A DNA stretch of 64,000 nt, taken from Trichinella spiralis. Its lineage: Eukaryota > Nematoda > Enoplea > Trichinellida > Trichinellidae. The first letter of the stretch is position 1, and each line of letters starts with the position of its first letter. Both the position numbers and the translations under genes were made by a program. Below are positions 9,757 to 22,519 of the stretch, piece by piece. The notes under the pieces are model-generated. The model saw only the letters and a program-made list of their open reading frames with translations, was not told where the DNA came from and did no database searches. The DNA lies in the NCBI GenBank assembly GCA_000181795.3, contig CM012953.1:16908058-16972057 (forward strand), read 5' to 3'.

Positions 9757-12531
9757 AACATTACGGTTCCGTGAACGCTTCGATCGGCCAATGGTAGCCG
9801 TTCGGGAATTATTCCTTCGTCTGATCAACCTGTTTGTGAACAAGAACAAGCTGTCCACCATTTGTGATGAATTTCACAAGAAAGTGTATGCAGCACACGC
9901 GGAAGGGAGCAAGACCCGTCAGCCAGGTGATGAGTTGAAACGGAATAGTCCAGAGAGCGAGCCCCGAGGATCAGTTGCCTTCCTGCATGCTGCCGTCAAG
10001 CAGAGCTGCCGCATCTGTCAGAAACAACACATGCGGCAGCAGTGCCCGAGTTTGCGTCGTGCGAGTCCTCGTCATAGACTGGAGATAGCAAGGCGTGCCC
10101 GCCTGTGTTTCGTTTGCCTAGAGCCGTGGCACTACGCTTGAGAGTGTAAGCGTGGAGGGAAGACAGAGGGTAAAGTGCCTGTTCCAACAAGTACTCTGAG
10201 TTCGTCAGCGTCAGAGAGTTTGGTCGCTGAGCAGAAGACAACCGTCACTTCGGAAGAACCACCCTTGGCTCCTGTGCACGCCAATCTCGCCACTAGGAGT
10301 CATCAGCCGACCTGTCGTTGTAGATGATCTACGCCGTGGCCTACGGTGAGTAGAGCCTGGGAAAGCTAGTGACCTGTCTTCTGGATACCGCTTCAGAGCG
10401 ATTGTTCATCAAACAGGACCTCGCCTCCGCTCTGGGTCTTGTCAGACAGACTAACCCAGTGTCTGTCGTGGGTATCGGTGGAATCCTTCACGAGATCCCT
10501 GACGCCCAGCTCGTGAAACTCTGGCTGAGCCGAGCTGACAGCAGTTCGACCGTGGAACGTTATTTTCTTCAAGCTTTGACTGTGCCGAAGCTCTGGAACA
10601 ATCTCTGCAATACTCGGTTGCGAGTCGACGATTGGGATCCCGGCGTTGACTGGGCTTGGCAACGGAGGAATGTGCCGACTCAGACCAGGTTGCCGTTGTG
10701 GTCGGCATCGATAGTTACTACCGCTTTCTGGGGAACAAGATTCGAAGAGGCGGGTCGGAAGATCCGGTCGCGGTGGAATCGGTGCTGGGATGGATCATCT
10801 GTGGTCCCGTGACCGCCAGTCATCCATCATCGGTCCGGACGACCCGATGCGCGTCCGTGGATCAGAGCATCGACAGGACTTTGAGGCGATTTTGGGAAAT
10901 CGAGGAGGTCAGAGCAGGTTCGCATGACGAACCTGTGATGTCAGAGCAGGAACAGAGTTTTCGGGACAGTCAGTCGTTCGATGGATCAAGATACTCCGTC
11001 CGGATGTTGAAGAAAAATGGCGAATTGAACCTCCCGAACAACGTCGAGTCAGCACTGCGGCGTTGAGGGGCGGTGGAAGTTCGACTGGCCAGAGATCCAG
11101 CCTGAAGAGAGCAGTATGCTTCCATCATCCAGAATTACCTGAAGAACGGTTGGGCAGAGAACGTGGATGAGTTTGAGCAAGAACGATGCGCTACGCCATC
11201 GTTACCATGACCGCTGCATCCCTGGACGCAACATCCATCTTTGGTCCAGAAAGGTTCAATGATCTCGAAGGACTTCCGGGTTACTGCGTGGTGTCAACGT
11301 TTCATCCACAATACCAGGTCTCCGGTCGGTTTGAGGAGAGCCGGGATGCGCCCCAGCTCTGAAGAATTGACTGATGCTGAGCGCCTCTGGATCTGACAAG
11401 CGCAAATCCACGCCTCTGGAGAATCAGGCACGGCAACCCGATGGAACGAATTCAGGAATTCAGTTCATTCCTGGACGAGTTTGGCATCCAGAGAGTTGGA
11501 GGACGCTTATGCAGAGCCCATCGCGATGGAGAAACAAAACATCCCGCTTTGCTCCCTCATCGAGGACGTTTGACTGAATTGCTGATCCAGTCAGAGCATC
11601 TGAGGCAGCTGCACGCAGGTGTGGAGCAGACACACGCCGCCCTCAGGGAGAGGTTCTGGATTCTCTAGGGCCGGAGCACAGCGAGTGCTCAGAGGACACA
11701 CCACCTACCGCCGCGTGTCGGCTCCTGCATATCAGAAACGGATGACCAAGTTGCCGGAAATGAGGGTTGAGCCAGTGGGGCCATTTGTGAACGTCGGTGT
11801 TGACTTCACCGGCGCACTGCTCATTAGGGGCGACAGCCCCAATCGTCTGATGCAGAAAAACTACGGCTGCATCTTTTCATGCATGGTAATCAGAGCAATT
11901 CATCTGGAGTTGGTCTCTGACATGAGTATTGACAGTTTCCTCCGTACACTACGCAGGTTCATCGCACGCCATGGACAGCCGGCTATCATACAATCGGACA
12001 ATTTCCAGACCTTCCCCCAAGCAAGCCGCTTCTTGCGAAGTGTCTTCGACGCCCCTAACTGAACAGCGGTCCAAATACACCTGGCCACGGAACGCATCTG
12101 ATGGACGTTCATCACTGAAGGCGCCCCTTGGTGCGGGGGATACTGGGAGCGGATGATGAGATCAGTGAAAGTGGCCCTAAGGAAGACGGTTGGACGAAGC
12201 CTGCTGACTTTCGATAAGCTTCGGACGGTACTGTGCGAGGTGGAGTCTCGAATCAATGACCGTCCGCTCATGCTCGTATCAAGTGGGACTCAGGACGAGC
12301 TCGCGCTGACTCCGGTCCATTTCCTGATTGGACGGAGCTTGGCTTAAGGAATTGCTCTTCTGCCCAAACAACCGCGTGTGTTTGGCCATGCCACGAAGAG
12401 GAAAGCTCCACCGTGGTTGGGAGGGATCCTACCGGGTAGTGGAAATAATTGGGCCGCAGACGTACCGTGTACGACACCATGAGCGGAAGCGTTGCACACT
12501 GGCGGTACACTCTGACCGGATGAAGCAGTAA
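9757..12531 (+). pseudogene. BEL/Pao gag-pol pseudogene with internal deletion
   Basis: Pieces in order: gag capsid end; knuckles CRICQKQHMRQQC (near 10005) and CFVCLEPWHYA followed by a stop (near 10110); protease with the altered active site LLDTASE (near 10380; BEL-A has LLDTGAQ); VVVGIDSYYRFLGNKIRR (near 10680); deletion of RT and most RNase H; integrase zinc region ELLIQSEHLRQLHAG (near 11580); catalytic core NVGVDFTGALL and AIHLELVSD (11790-11920); and a C-terminal part with VSSGTQDELALTPVHFL and WEGSYRVVEI. Stops and frame changes are scattered throughout. The protease Gly-to-Ala change would by itself disable that enzyme. Confidence 0.75.
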
Positions 12532-12730
12532 CACGCCAGGGAACCCACTGAGCATCTTGATGAAAGAGAGCGGTCTTCCTGAGGCGGAACCACTGGCCGG
12601 CAGGACCATCAGCCACCTCGTGCCGTCTCCCCACCCGCTTCAGACGTCGCCGGAAAGCAGACGCGTAGACGACAGCCACCTGGTCACGTGCAGAATTATT
12701 TCTAGGGAAAGTTCAGTACGAACTATTCTG

Positions 12731-12746
12731 AAAGAGGGGGGCAGTC
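12731..12746 (+). other. BEL-D polypurine tract
   Basis: AAAGAGGGGGGCAGTC lies directly before the LTR start TGAGG. The same GGGGG-AGTC then TG arrangement occurs on the minus strand before LTR-B (about 45410 to 45397), so the plus-strand primer site is conserved between these BEL copies. Confidence 0.65.
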
Positions 12747-13050
12747 TGAGGCGGATGGACGGAATTATACCTGCACATCTCACTGATTTCTTTGTAGGCC
12801 AATGCACCATAGGGCATGCGGAAAGTCAGTTGCTCACGTGGCTGCTGTTCCGCTATCTTGGTTGTCATTGCTGTATTCCGCTACGTTGTTTTTGTGTATA
12901 GTAAGCATTTAACGGCAACAATAAATGGCTTAAGGTAGCACATTATTAATTGGTGGCTTTACGGCAATTTCTCCAATTTTAGAATTGACTTTTCCCATAT
13001 TTATTTATTATTATTGTACTGCCTTTCTTTTCCCATAGTACATATTGTAA
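12747..13050 (+). repeat. BEL-D 3' LTR
   Basis: Starts with TG right after the polypurine tract. It contains an AATAAA at about 12920-12925, suitable as the element's polyadenylation signal. Composition falls from GC-rich to AT-rich across it. A length near 310 bp is assumed from LTR-A and LTR-B. Confidence 0.5.
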
Positions 13051-13683
13051 TATAGCTCCGATTTGATCACTGCTGTACAATCAAAGATTGTATATTATTT
13101 AGTTCTGAAGCGCTTATAGCGAATAGCAGTAAAGTTTCTGTGCAAAATAGGCTGCTGATCAGTATAGACTTGAAGAAACAAAATTACAAAAGCAAGTTAT
13201 TGCTACAGGTAAAATAATCTTTTGTAATCAGTGAAATGTGAAACGCCAAGATTTTTAAAAGCATCGTTTCCCAACTCCAAAAAAATATACTCTATTCCAC
13301 TATTTATCTAAAAGAACTTCATTTTTAAAAATGGGAAATATGATTATTTATCTTCATAAAAGGAATTTAGTGGTGAAACACCCCATATTTCAGAAAACAC
13401 TGATGGAAAACAATAATCTAATCAATGATCAAAGTTGAGTAGCTGATCAGTTGCCATAAATTACTCGACCAATTAGTGATGAAAACTGGGTAACTAGTGA
13501 AATGCATAAGTCATTAGCCAATTACTGATCAATCGCCGTACAGTTCATTAGCGACCAGCCAATCAAATTTCAGTCGATATTATGCGAACAAAAGGGAGCA
13601 AATCATCCGTATGCAAATTTATTTAGCTGCTTGTTGTGTTCTGTTTCCTTTTACATTTAATGCTACACTTGAACAATTTTAGT
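13051..13683. other. AT-rich spacer with second copy of the CCAAT-rich module
   Basis: No coding frame. At about 13508-13561 it repeats the module seen at 1970-2032 (shared AGTCATTAGCCAATTAC, then CAATC and CCAGCCAATCA/CAGCCAATCA). It lies just upstream of the NF-X1-type pseudogene and could be a promoter relic or a dispersed repeat. Confidence 0.4.
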
Positions 13684-15506
13684 GCATGCCAAAATGTACT
13701 AAGCTGCTATCATGTGGTGAGCATTTATGTATGCAAAAATGTCATTTGGGTAACTGTGCACCGTGTTCAAAAGTTTTACATAGTAGTAATTTTTTCTGCA
13801 TTTTATGCTTATGTTCATTTTTATTGATTCACATTTTCTTGCAGGTCCCGTTTGCAGAAAGTAAGTGATAATCACCCGTTGTCAGGAATTCTTTTTATGT
13901 AAAGAGAATTTTAAAAAACGGTGCACTTTAAATTCTTATAGATGTCAAAAGAGAACTTATTTTAAAAAATAGCTTTCTCCTTCACTATATGGAGACCAAA
14001 GGTTTGTAGGTATCTATGATAAAAAGTGTCTGACGTTGGGCAAAACTTCATCACGCCGCTGTTTGTATGCTCGTACTCCAGTATTCTGTGCTTTTACATG
14101 CAATAAAAACCTCAAATGCGATGGATTAAGGTTAGGTTATTTTGTTTTGATTTGATTTGTTTATTTTACATGCAAATTCCTTGCAGGTATTGCACACCGT
14201 TGTTTGAGGCAGTGTCATCCAGGTCCTTATCCTTCATGTTCTCAAAAATTTGAATCATATTGCCTCTGCAAAAGATCCAGAAAAAACATTCCTTGTTTAC
14301 TCATGAATGCACCAGGTAATGCGTCTTTATATTAATTGCACTTAGCATTTGATATTTTCCATTATGATTACTATTATCACCTTTTAATGGTAGTTTCATA
14401 CACTTTAACCTGGTAAAGTGTATGAATATTTATTTATTTATTTATTTAGAATAAGTCATTTTGTTATGTGGCATTCTGTTGTTAAATAATGTGAAACAAA
14501 TTTTCAATATCTCGAATAGTATTCAATTCAGATATTAATGATAGATGAAAATATTGCCCTTTTAAGTGTTTATAATTTTGTTGAAGATGTATTTCAGTTT
14601 TGTATCACAAGCATTTTTTCTACAAAAATAGTGCAAAGCACAAAAATGCACTACCAATAGCATCAGTTGATTTTGTGAAATTTTCATGTACGATTTTTAA
14701 TTTTGTCTGAAATCAATTTATAATTTTAGCACGTCACTTGTCTAAGTGAATCTTGAAGTTAAAAATGAATTGAAATTTTATTTTTTTAATCAGTATATAC
14801 TTTTAAGGTTTCTCTGCTTGGCAGTGTAATCGTCGTTGCAAGCTTATTTTGGACTGTGGAAAGCACCAGTGCAAGAAAAAGTGTTGCACAAAATTGAAGC
14901 ATCAGTGTTTCACAGTTTGCACTCGTCTTTTGGCTGTGGCGTGCACATTTGCAATCGGCCTTGTCATCCGGGCAGATGCTATCCGTGTGAGTTGGAATTG
15001 GTTTATTACTCTGTTGAGCAGAGCGGAGTGTGCGATAAAAGTGGAGTGAAACCTAATCGCCTACAGCTGATTTTGACTTGTAAATGTATAAATAGAAAAA
15101 TGGTTATGAAATGCAATTAATTGCAGCAACTGTGTGATCATGATTCTAATGTAAGTGGTCCATCGATGAGTTCAAACAATTTGGATAGTTCTAAACTTTC
15201 ACTACCCTGTTTCTGATTCACTTGGCGTTACAATGTAAAAGTGCGTGAAAAGAAAAAAATTAATATTGTAGAAACGAGTTGAAGTGCAATCAGCAGTGTG
15301 AGAACACGAGGAAAAACGATGCTTTCATTAGTGTGTTGGGACTAGAATGCCTCAATGTGAGCCAGCTAAGCTTGAACTATAGTAGACGGTTGATTACCTT
15401 TTGTGAAAAAAACCGCTCTTTGTTTCCAGCGTGGAACGGGCATTTATGCAATTGCTCTACGAACTCTATTCAGTATATTGTTAATATTTTGAAAAAAAAG
15501 AATTAA
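13684..15506 (+). pseudogene. NF-X1-type zinc-finger protein, decayed
   Basis: Three splice-bounded segments carry NF-X1 repeats. The first (from 13684) reads CTKLLSCGEHLCMQKCHLG. The second (14187-14314) reads HRCLRQCHPGPYPSCSQ, then CLCKRSRKNIPC. The third (from about 14810) reads CNRRCKLILDCGKHQCKKKC. Within the third, the frame must change near 14929 to continue as CGVHICNRPCHPGRCYPCEL. A stop follows at 15118. A later piece (15279, LKCNQQCENTRKNDAF) matches the C-terminal end of the NF-X1 finger array. In the second segment Tyr replaces a zinc-ligand Cys (CHPGPC to CHPGPY). Known for the family: NFX1 and NFXL1 are RING-PHD/NF-X1 finger regulators. The frameshift, the stop and the missing RING end argue for a pseudogene; a sequencing error cannot be excluded. 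Confidence 0.65.
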
Positions 15507-16653
15507 TATATGCTAATTTATTTTCTTTAAAATCAGATGCAGATATTTTCATATAGATCACTTATTATTTTATTTTATGTGTTATTTTGCCTGGTGCTTA
15601 CTGCCAAAGAGGACGGATTGATTTAATATTTATTCAACTTTAATTCATTTTATGATGAGTACTTACTTGAGTCAGTTGAGATATATCTTCTGCGTATTTC
15701 AAAATAGGCAAAAATTAATCAACATTCAGCGCTGTTAAGATTTTCTTGTATTGGTAAACTGATATTATTTAGGAAGTGAAGTTTTCGCTAGCTTGACATT
15801 TAAATAATGTTCTACGGATTGTGTTTGTCATTTGAGCAATTCCTTTTCATCAATTTCTAATTGTTGCGATGTGAAATACAAAAAAACTGACAAATGAGGG
15901 AGAGTGGAGAGCTTCTTTATGATTCTTTTGAGCCACCATGACTGGCAAAATTCTTGCAGAAATAATAACTTTTTTCATATTACACTTTATTTGGTAAAAT
16001 ATTGGAATAATTAGATTGAAATAACTTTCATACAAGATTATAATTAATTTTATTTAAGTAATGAACAGTTGAAGTTTAATTGGTTTTATGATTATTGTGT
16101 GTGAATAGTGTTTGTTTTTTAGAAACTTGAGCAAACTGCCGGATGTGTTACTCAGCAAATGTATCCATCAAAATCAAAATATCAAAGTGCTTAGAAGCTA
16201 GCAGTATTTTGCCAGGTTGGTCAGTTATAATGCTGAAATTTGATTATTAGAATTATATACAAAAAATATTTTAAAAGGAACGAAGAATATATGCACATAT
16301 GTTATGAATATTACTTTTATTAATTTTTATTTTGGTCCTTTTTCAATATAGAAATACTAGTACGTTATATATTTATTTGTAGAGAAAAGAATATTGAAAG
16401 AAGATGATTTAGAGGGAGAGAGAGAGAGGAAGAATTGCGTCAAAAATTAAATTTGTTCAGAGATCAAATCGAGATTTGTTGTGATGATTAGACTGTCAAG
16501 CGAATGACGGCAATACAGACAATTGATTTAAGCTTAATGTGAAAGAAAGCATGGTGTTAAAATTCAGCTTGCTTTCTGCATTGTTATTATTATTATAGTC
16601 AATCACCGTGAGGCAGGGCAAACAGCAAAAGCCTACGCGACTAGATCCGCCCC
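15507..16653. other. AT-rich non-coding stretch
   Basis: No coding frame recognised. A short GAGAGA run lies near 16410-16430, and GC content rises sharply after about 16600. Confidence 0.4.
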
Positions 16654-16682
16654 GCCCTGATGTTCCGTTGACACATCAGGGC
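16654..16682 (+). promoter_or_regulatory. Perfect 10-bp stem hairpin in a GC-rich upstream patch
   Basis: GCCCTGATGT and ACATCAGGGC are exact inverted repeats around a 9-nt loop. They sit about 290 bp before the start codon at 16969, in the only GC-rich patch (about 16600-16700) of a long AT-rich region. The role is unknown; it could act in the promoter or 5' UTR of the secreted protein gene, or be the end of a small foldback element. Confidence 0.45.
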
Positions 16683-16968
16683 CATCAAGTGCAATGTGAT
16701 TGGTTAGTTTGATCTACGAGTTTTAAATGTTGACCGGTTAGTTGTGTGCAGCAAGAGAGAGCAAAAGAAAGAGAAAGAACAAATTGCACATAAGATAAAT
16801 AATTAGATAGATAAATAAATAAAGAAATAAAGAACTATATATAAAGATATATAGATCATAAATTAGAAAAGTTGGTGTGTGCGCTTGTTTTTCTTCTTTT
16901 TCTTCTTCTTCTTCTTTACATCAAACAGAGATAAGAATTTACTGAAATCACAACACGGCCAAAGCACA

Positions 16969-19900
16969 ATGCTTATATATGGACTGACAATTTTCTATTT
17001 GCCAATTTTCATAATTTTCCTGAGTCCTGTGCATCCATTCAGCTCATCAGGTAATCAACACGCTCATTGATCAATTGTGCAACAGTTTTTGTTGTTGTTG
17101 TTGTTTTGTTTGTTTTGTTCATCATTAATAATATGTGAATCAATTATCTTTTTGTTGTTTGTTGTTTACGATGTGAAATGGCATTTATGAATTTCATTGA
17201 TGAATGAATGAATGAATGAATGAATTGTTCATTTTCAAAATTTTGGGTTTGTCAATATGTATTATCCGCAACGTGCCAGCTGTTTGTGTGATGTTCGCAA
17301 ATTTTTAGATATCTATTATTCATTTCTCATAAATACCAAATTTTTTGATCATAATATATTTTTGTGCAGTTGTATGTCTCTTTATTTTTATTTTTGAGAA
17401 GTGTAATTGGAAATTTTACAGTAGTTTGTAATTAAAAAAAGATAATGAAAAAACGGCATTTCCCCCTCATTTGACAGTTCCAGTTGTTGTGATTGTGAAA
17501 GTGAAAAATGCACATTGTTTGACAGGCAACTTTTTCTTGCTGATCATAATTTGTCGTCGATTTTTAAAATTTATTTCAATTAAATAGCAATCAGCAGGTG
17601 ACAGAAATTAGGGCGTTGCAATACATATATAATAATTAGTTAATCATTTTCAACTTTCTAATTGTGGTTGAGTGAAATTAGATTTGTAATAAAACTTGGT
17701 GATTTCTGATTTTTTGTTTTCTATCCTCTTCTACCCCTTTGAAAAAAGCCAAAAATGAGGAAGATAGAATATTTAAAATGATATTTTTTCATATTTTCAG
17801 ACTTAATTGTAATAATAAAAATTGTTTGCTCGTTTGAGCAAGTTATCGAACAAAATGTTTTCCGTTCAAAAATGCAAATTAAAAAAGCGCATCGTTCAGC
17901 AGCAGTGCTTGTTCTTGTAAACATTGTTGTAGAATTTCTGGTGTGTAATTTGATGTGATATGGTGAAAAATATTCACGAAAACTTATTAGATAAAAAATT
18001 TATTTTTTTCGACATTTGACACGGTTACTTTATTTTTTATGAAAGCACTAGAGGAGGAAAACTACTGTACTAAATAGATGAATAGATGAAACCCTTAAAA
18101 AAGCGGAAAAGAAAAGAGTTGATTTGAAGTGAAAGAAAATACAAGACGAATTTGAAATTTATTTTTTTTGAATAGAAATAATAATGATAATAATAATAAT
18201 AATGATAATAATTGAAGTTCATCGCTCATATTCATATAAAAATGAATTTCTGAAAAATTGATCGGCAAAATTGTGCAAATCGATGATGATGACGACGACG
18301 GTGACAAACAAATTGAGTAGTAAGAAGCACTTTGAATGCGGATGGTGCTGAATGCGTTGGCGATTGATAGATGTATTTATGATCAGCAAAATCTTTTCAA
18401 ATCAAGAATAAAATTCTGAATGTTCATATGAAATTTATGCATATTTATTTACTTATAACAAAACAAACCTCCCCCCCCCCAAAAAGAAAGAAGAAAACTT
18501 ATCATTTTACATAAATTAGCTGCAGTATATGCTATTTAAAAGTCCGCTTGTCGTTGTTTTCTTCCAAATTCTATAGCTCTGGAAAATTCCATTTTTCCAT
18601 TTAATTCATTCATGTATTTGCAATCCACTTTTAGCAAAAAGTTATTTATTTGTTTTTGTTTTTTTCTACATAATATTTACAACTGGGTCAACAGACTTTC
18701 ACATATAATATTATAGACTGAAAAAAATTAAAAAATTAGAAAAAATGCTACTGCTAGCATTTATATTTCAATAAAAGCGATTAACGAATAACCATTTGAC
18801 AAAAGCTGTTCAGCAGGGAAAAGAATAATTTAGTTTATTTGCATTTTTTACTTGTACAACAAAATTAATACGTTAAATTTGGTTTTTATTTATTTATTTA
18901 TTTTAAAATCAGTGCAGAATATTCAGTTTTATTGAATATTGATTATAAATTTTCATTATGCTATTATTCATTTGTATATTTATTCATTATTAAATGTTGT
19001 ATTGAAGCAAAAATAGGAAAAAGGAAAATATGAACACTTGTGAAATCATATCAATTTTCATTTCCACATTTCTGATTTTCATCATCATCATCATCAGCTT
19101 TTTCTTCAACTTGCTCACTTTTAGCTTCTCATATAGGTGATAAACTGATTTTTCTCTTTTGTTTGATTATGCAAAGTAATTTTAATTCATTTCATTCACT
19201 TTTTCTTATTATGTTAATATTAGTTTTAAGAAAGTAAAAATGTTTCACAGAAGTTTCTTGTTCAAGATGTTTATTAAATGACAATTTATTTGAAAAAAGC
19301 AAATGGAAAATGGAAATGTTGTAGCAAAGTTTTGCAAATTTGTTATTGTCTTTGAAATTTAATTTCACTGAGTATTATTTATATGTGCAAATTGGAAAAT
19401 ATAATCCTTTCCACATGATTTAATAAATTAAGATATAAACTTTTCGTTTTCTACTTCTATTATTATAATCAACTGTAAAATAGCTGTGTGAAAGCAATGC
19501 AAATGCTCATACAAAATAGAACATTACGCGAGGATGCTAATTAATTGCATCATCAGTTGAGCTTGCAATGGAAAAAAATTTTTATTTAATCTTCCTTTGC
19601 TGGCATTTCTTGAATTAAGCTTCTTCGATGGATGGACAGCAGCAATATTGCCAACGATCCATTGCATCGACAGTTACAATATCAATAAAGCACTGCTTGA
19701 TTTTTATTAAGCATTTCACATTTCAAATTAAGAACTATGCTATGTAGTTCAATGAAATTATTTTAATTTTTTTTCTTTTCCACTGCGCACTACTACTATA
19801 TTGCATACATTTTTTTATCTGCATTTATTTACACTATGTATGACAAGTGAGTTATCGTTTGTTGTTTGATTTGTGAAAAGACCAACAGAATTGATTAATT

Positions 19901-22519
19901 GATGAATTAAATAATGATGCAAATTTATCTCCTTTTATGTAAATTTAATTGAAATGACTGAAATATGAGAATTCAGAATTCTTTCTCTTTTCTGTTCTGT
20001 TGAAAATAAAAATATAGCCAATCTCAACCAGCTACGTGTGCATGTTGTGTGTAATTGCGATTTGAATTTATTTAAAAACTGTCAAAATTTAATTATCAAC
20101 TTCGCTTTTATTACATTTTTACTGAGAATTATGTAATGACGAAATGCGTGATGAAATGAAAAATAGAAATTTCATTTTAAAGTTATCATTCAATAAATTA
20201 AATAATAAATATATTGAAAATGAAAGAAGATTAGTTAGTATCTCGGCAAGCAACATTCTCCTCCTTATACTTTTGCAATTTTCCAAAATTATTTTTACCT
20301 TGGAATGTTGAATAGTTCTCTTTAATGCTGCTGATGTTGTTGTGGAATATTTTTAGATAGAAATTATCTTTTGATATCACATTATCCATCCATCTCCATC
20401 TTAATAATCACGTAAATAAGCTGAATATTTTTTTCCCAAAAATAAATTTTTTCATCCCATCCTTTATTGATTGCATAAAACAAACAATTAATTTACAATA
20501 GTACTACTACATTCTGTTAAATTGTTGCTTTGTCTCATTTTTCACCTTAATCGTGTGATAATTAACAAATGTTTAATTAAAATTAATTGTTTTTTTTATC
20601 AAATGAAGACATCTTAATTTTGTATAATCAGAATTGTTCATCATTTCTTCTTTTTTTTTGTAGGTCATGCTCGTAATTTTGTAAAAGGAATTAATTTCGA
20701 GAATGTTTAATTTAATTAGGCAGTGGATTTCCAATTTCGAAAATATTTTGAAATTTTCTGATTGAAACCATTGCAACTATTCCCAAGTCAAACAATTAAA
20801 CTTTGACATCATGCTCATATTATTACTGGAATCCAAATTTTCCCGTTCAATTAGGTTTGTCAGCTTTCCATATGCTAGTGAATGTACGTGCATCCATGCG
20901 TGCAATAGTACTACAGTGTTTCTTATTTTCTTCATCATCAGAGCAACAATGTTCAATATTCCAAAGCTCGAAGTGGCATTTATTTGTGTGTAGTCTAGGG
21001 AACGTCACGATACATATCCGAAAATAAATAAAAATAACTTAATAAATAAGTTTCTATTATTGTTATTATTATTATTATTTATCAGCTTTTGTCATTATGA
21101 TAATGGATATGAAGCACAGATGGATATTTTTAATTACAAGTTGACAGAATGGCAACGTAAAACAAGAACAGCAATAGGAATATGTAGAAAAATAATCACT
21201 TTAATGATGAGATGATTTGAACAAGGTGATGAAAATTCTGACCAGATGCAATTCTTTTTCAACAGTTACCATTTCAAAATAATAAAAATTTATTTTTTAT
21301 TATTTATTTATCAGATTCTTTTCATAATAAACGTTTTATAGTGTTGTTAAATATTAGAACAAGATGTAAATTGAAAAATTTTTTGTTTTTCATAAATATA
21401 AACAGCACAGTGATCAACACACACTTACTGTAATACATTGCAAAGTGATTGTTGATTTGGATTAAAAGTAAAATAAATAAATAAATGAATGAAAATAACT
21501 GTAGAAAATTATGTAATAAAAGTTAGAGAATGTCATTTTAACAGAAATTATTATCAGCATTGTTTAAAATTGGAAATGGATGATGCGGTAAAGAATAAAA
21601 AGCTGAAAGTATATAAATTTTATCCAAATTTTCAGCTTTAATCTACCCAGTGCTGGTTGATCGTCTTTCAAAAATCGTACCAACAATTTCTAAACTCACC
21701 GAATTGAATCCAGGTCAGCCGAATCATTCTTTTCACTTCGTGCACTTCACATAACTATATATACATATATACTGAAGATCCACACACCCAACACTTACTT
21801 GTTCTGTTGGACATGCTGCAAACTTTTTGAAATCCCAAAAAATAAAATATATAATAATAAATGTAAAAATTGTATAAATTTTTATACAAATATTAACAGT
21901 TTTTAATTTATGTTAAGTTTTTGTATATTTTTCCATTTTGTAATGTAAATTTTTATACCGTCCTTCAGTCAGTTATTATGATCTTTAATGATCGTTGATC
22001 AGATTTACGTGTAATAAATAAATAATAATATTGTTTTTCTTTATCAAATACGTTGCCATCCAGTTATGGAAACAGAACAGTAATGTTCAAGGATTGTTCT
22101 GTTGAAGTTTGATTTGAATTTAATCCGACAACAAAGTGAAAAAAATTACACGAAAAAAGCTGTTGCGATTGTTTACAATTTTCAATTATTCATTTCGCTA
22201 AAATCAGAAAATATGCATTTGAACTATCTGTATCAACAAGTAGAAAAGAAAAATTAAAAATTAATTTTCTATATTTCTTTTTTTTGATTTTCAAGATTGG
22301 ATGAAATTGATGCGCAAGTATGACCAATCTGTACCGTACATCCGAGATCCGGTTCAAGAACAGGATAACCGAGTGTTGCGGCTCGAGCGCAAGAATGTCC
22401 AATATTATGCTAATGACAAACGCTTGGGTTTTCCCGCCTATTTGGCCCGAGTTTTTCATAAAACCAACAGCTTCAGCGGAGCAATACCAATTGTACAAGA
22501 TTTTACGGTCAATCGTTGA
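16969..22519 (+). CDS. Small secreted protein of unknown family, three exons
   Basis: Exon 1 (16969-17050) encodes a hydrophobic signal peptide, MLIYGLTIFYLPIFIIFLSP. Exon 2 is 21636-21713 and exon 3 is 22296-22519. All junctions are GT-AG in phase 1, and the lengths 82+78+224 give 127 residues. The mature part is basic and lacks cysteine; it holds SKIVPTISKLTEL, then KYDQSVPYIRDPVQE and a C-terminal FSGAIPIVQDFTVNR. The first intron is 4.6 kb, far longer than others in the window, and may hide a further exon or regulatory sites. No family recognised. There is no dibasic-flanked repeat pattern typical of a multi-peptide neuropeptide precursor. The frame-consistent joins and the clean signal peptide support a real gene. 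Confidence 0.5.
17051..21635 (+). other. Long AT-rich first intron
   Basis: About 4.6 kb between exons 1 and 2 of the small secreted protein gene. It contains a tetranucleotide tract (ATGA repeats at about 17202-17225), a TTG tract near 17090, a C10 run at about 18471-18480 and several ATT tracts. No coding segment recognised on either strand. Confidence 0.5.

Larger units (their letters stand above)
9757..13050 (+). mobile_element. BEL/Pao element lacking RT/RNase H, with 3' LTR (BEL-D)
   Basis: Begins abruptly inside gag (FRERFDRPMVAVRELF, matching RFGRPRMVVREHL of BEL-A) and has no 5' LTR. Gag zinc knuckles and protease follow. The sequence then jumps near 11100-11230 from the pre-RT region to the end of RNase H, so RT and RNase H are gone. 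Integrase continues to a stop at 12531. A polypurine tract and the 3' LTR close the element. The 3' end of the LTR is not resolved and 13050 is an estimate. Confidence 0.75.

Noticed and set aside
16879-16968. Upstream in-frame ATG giving a poly-Phe leader before the secreted protein
   Set aside because: The poly-Phe run comes from a pyrimidine tract; the ATG at 16969 gives a proper signal peptide.
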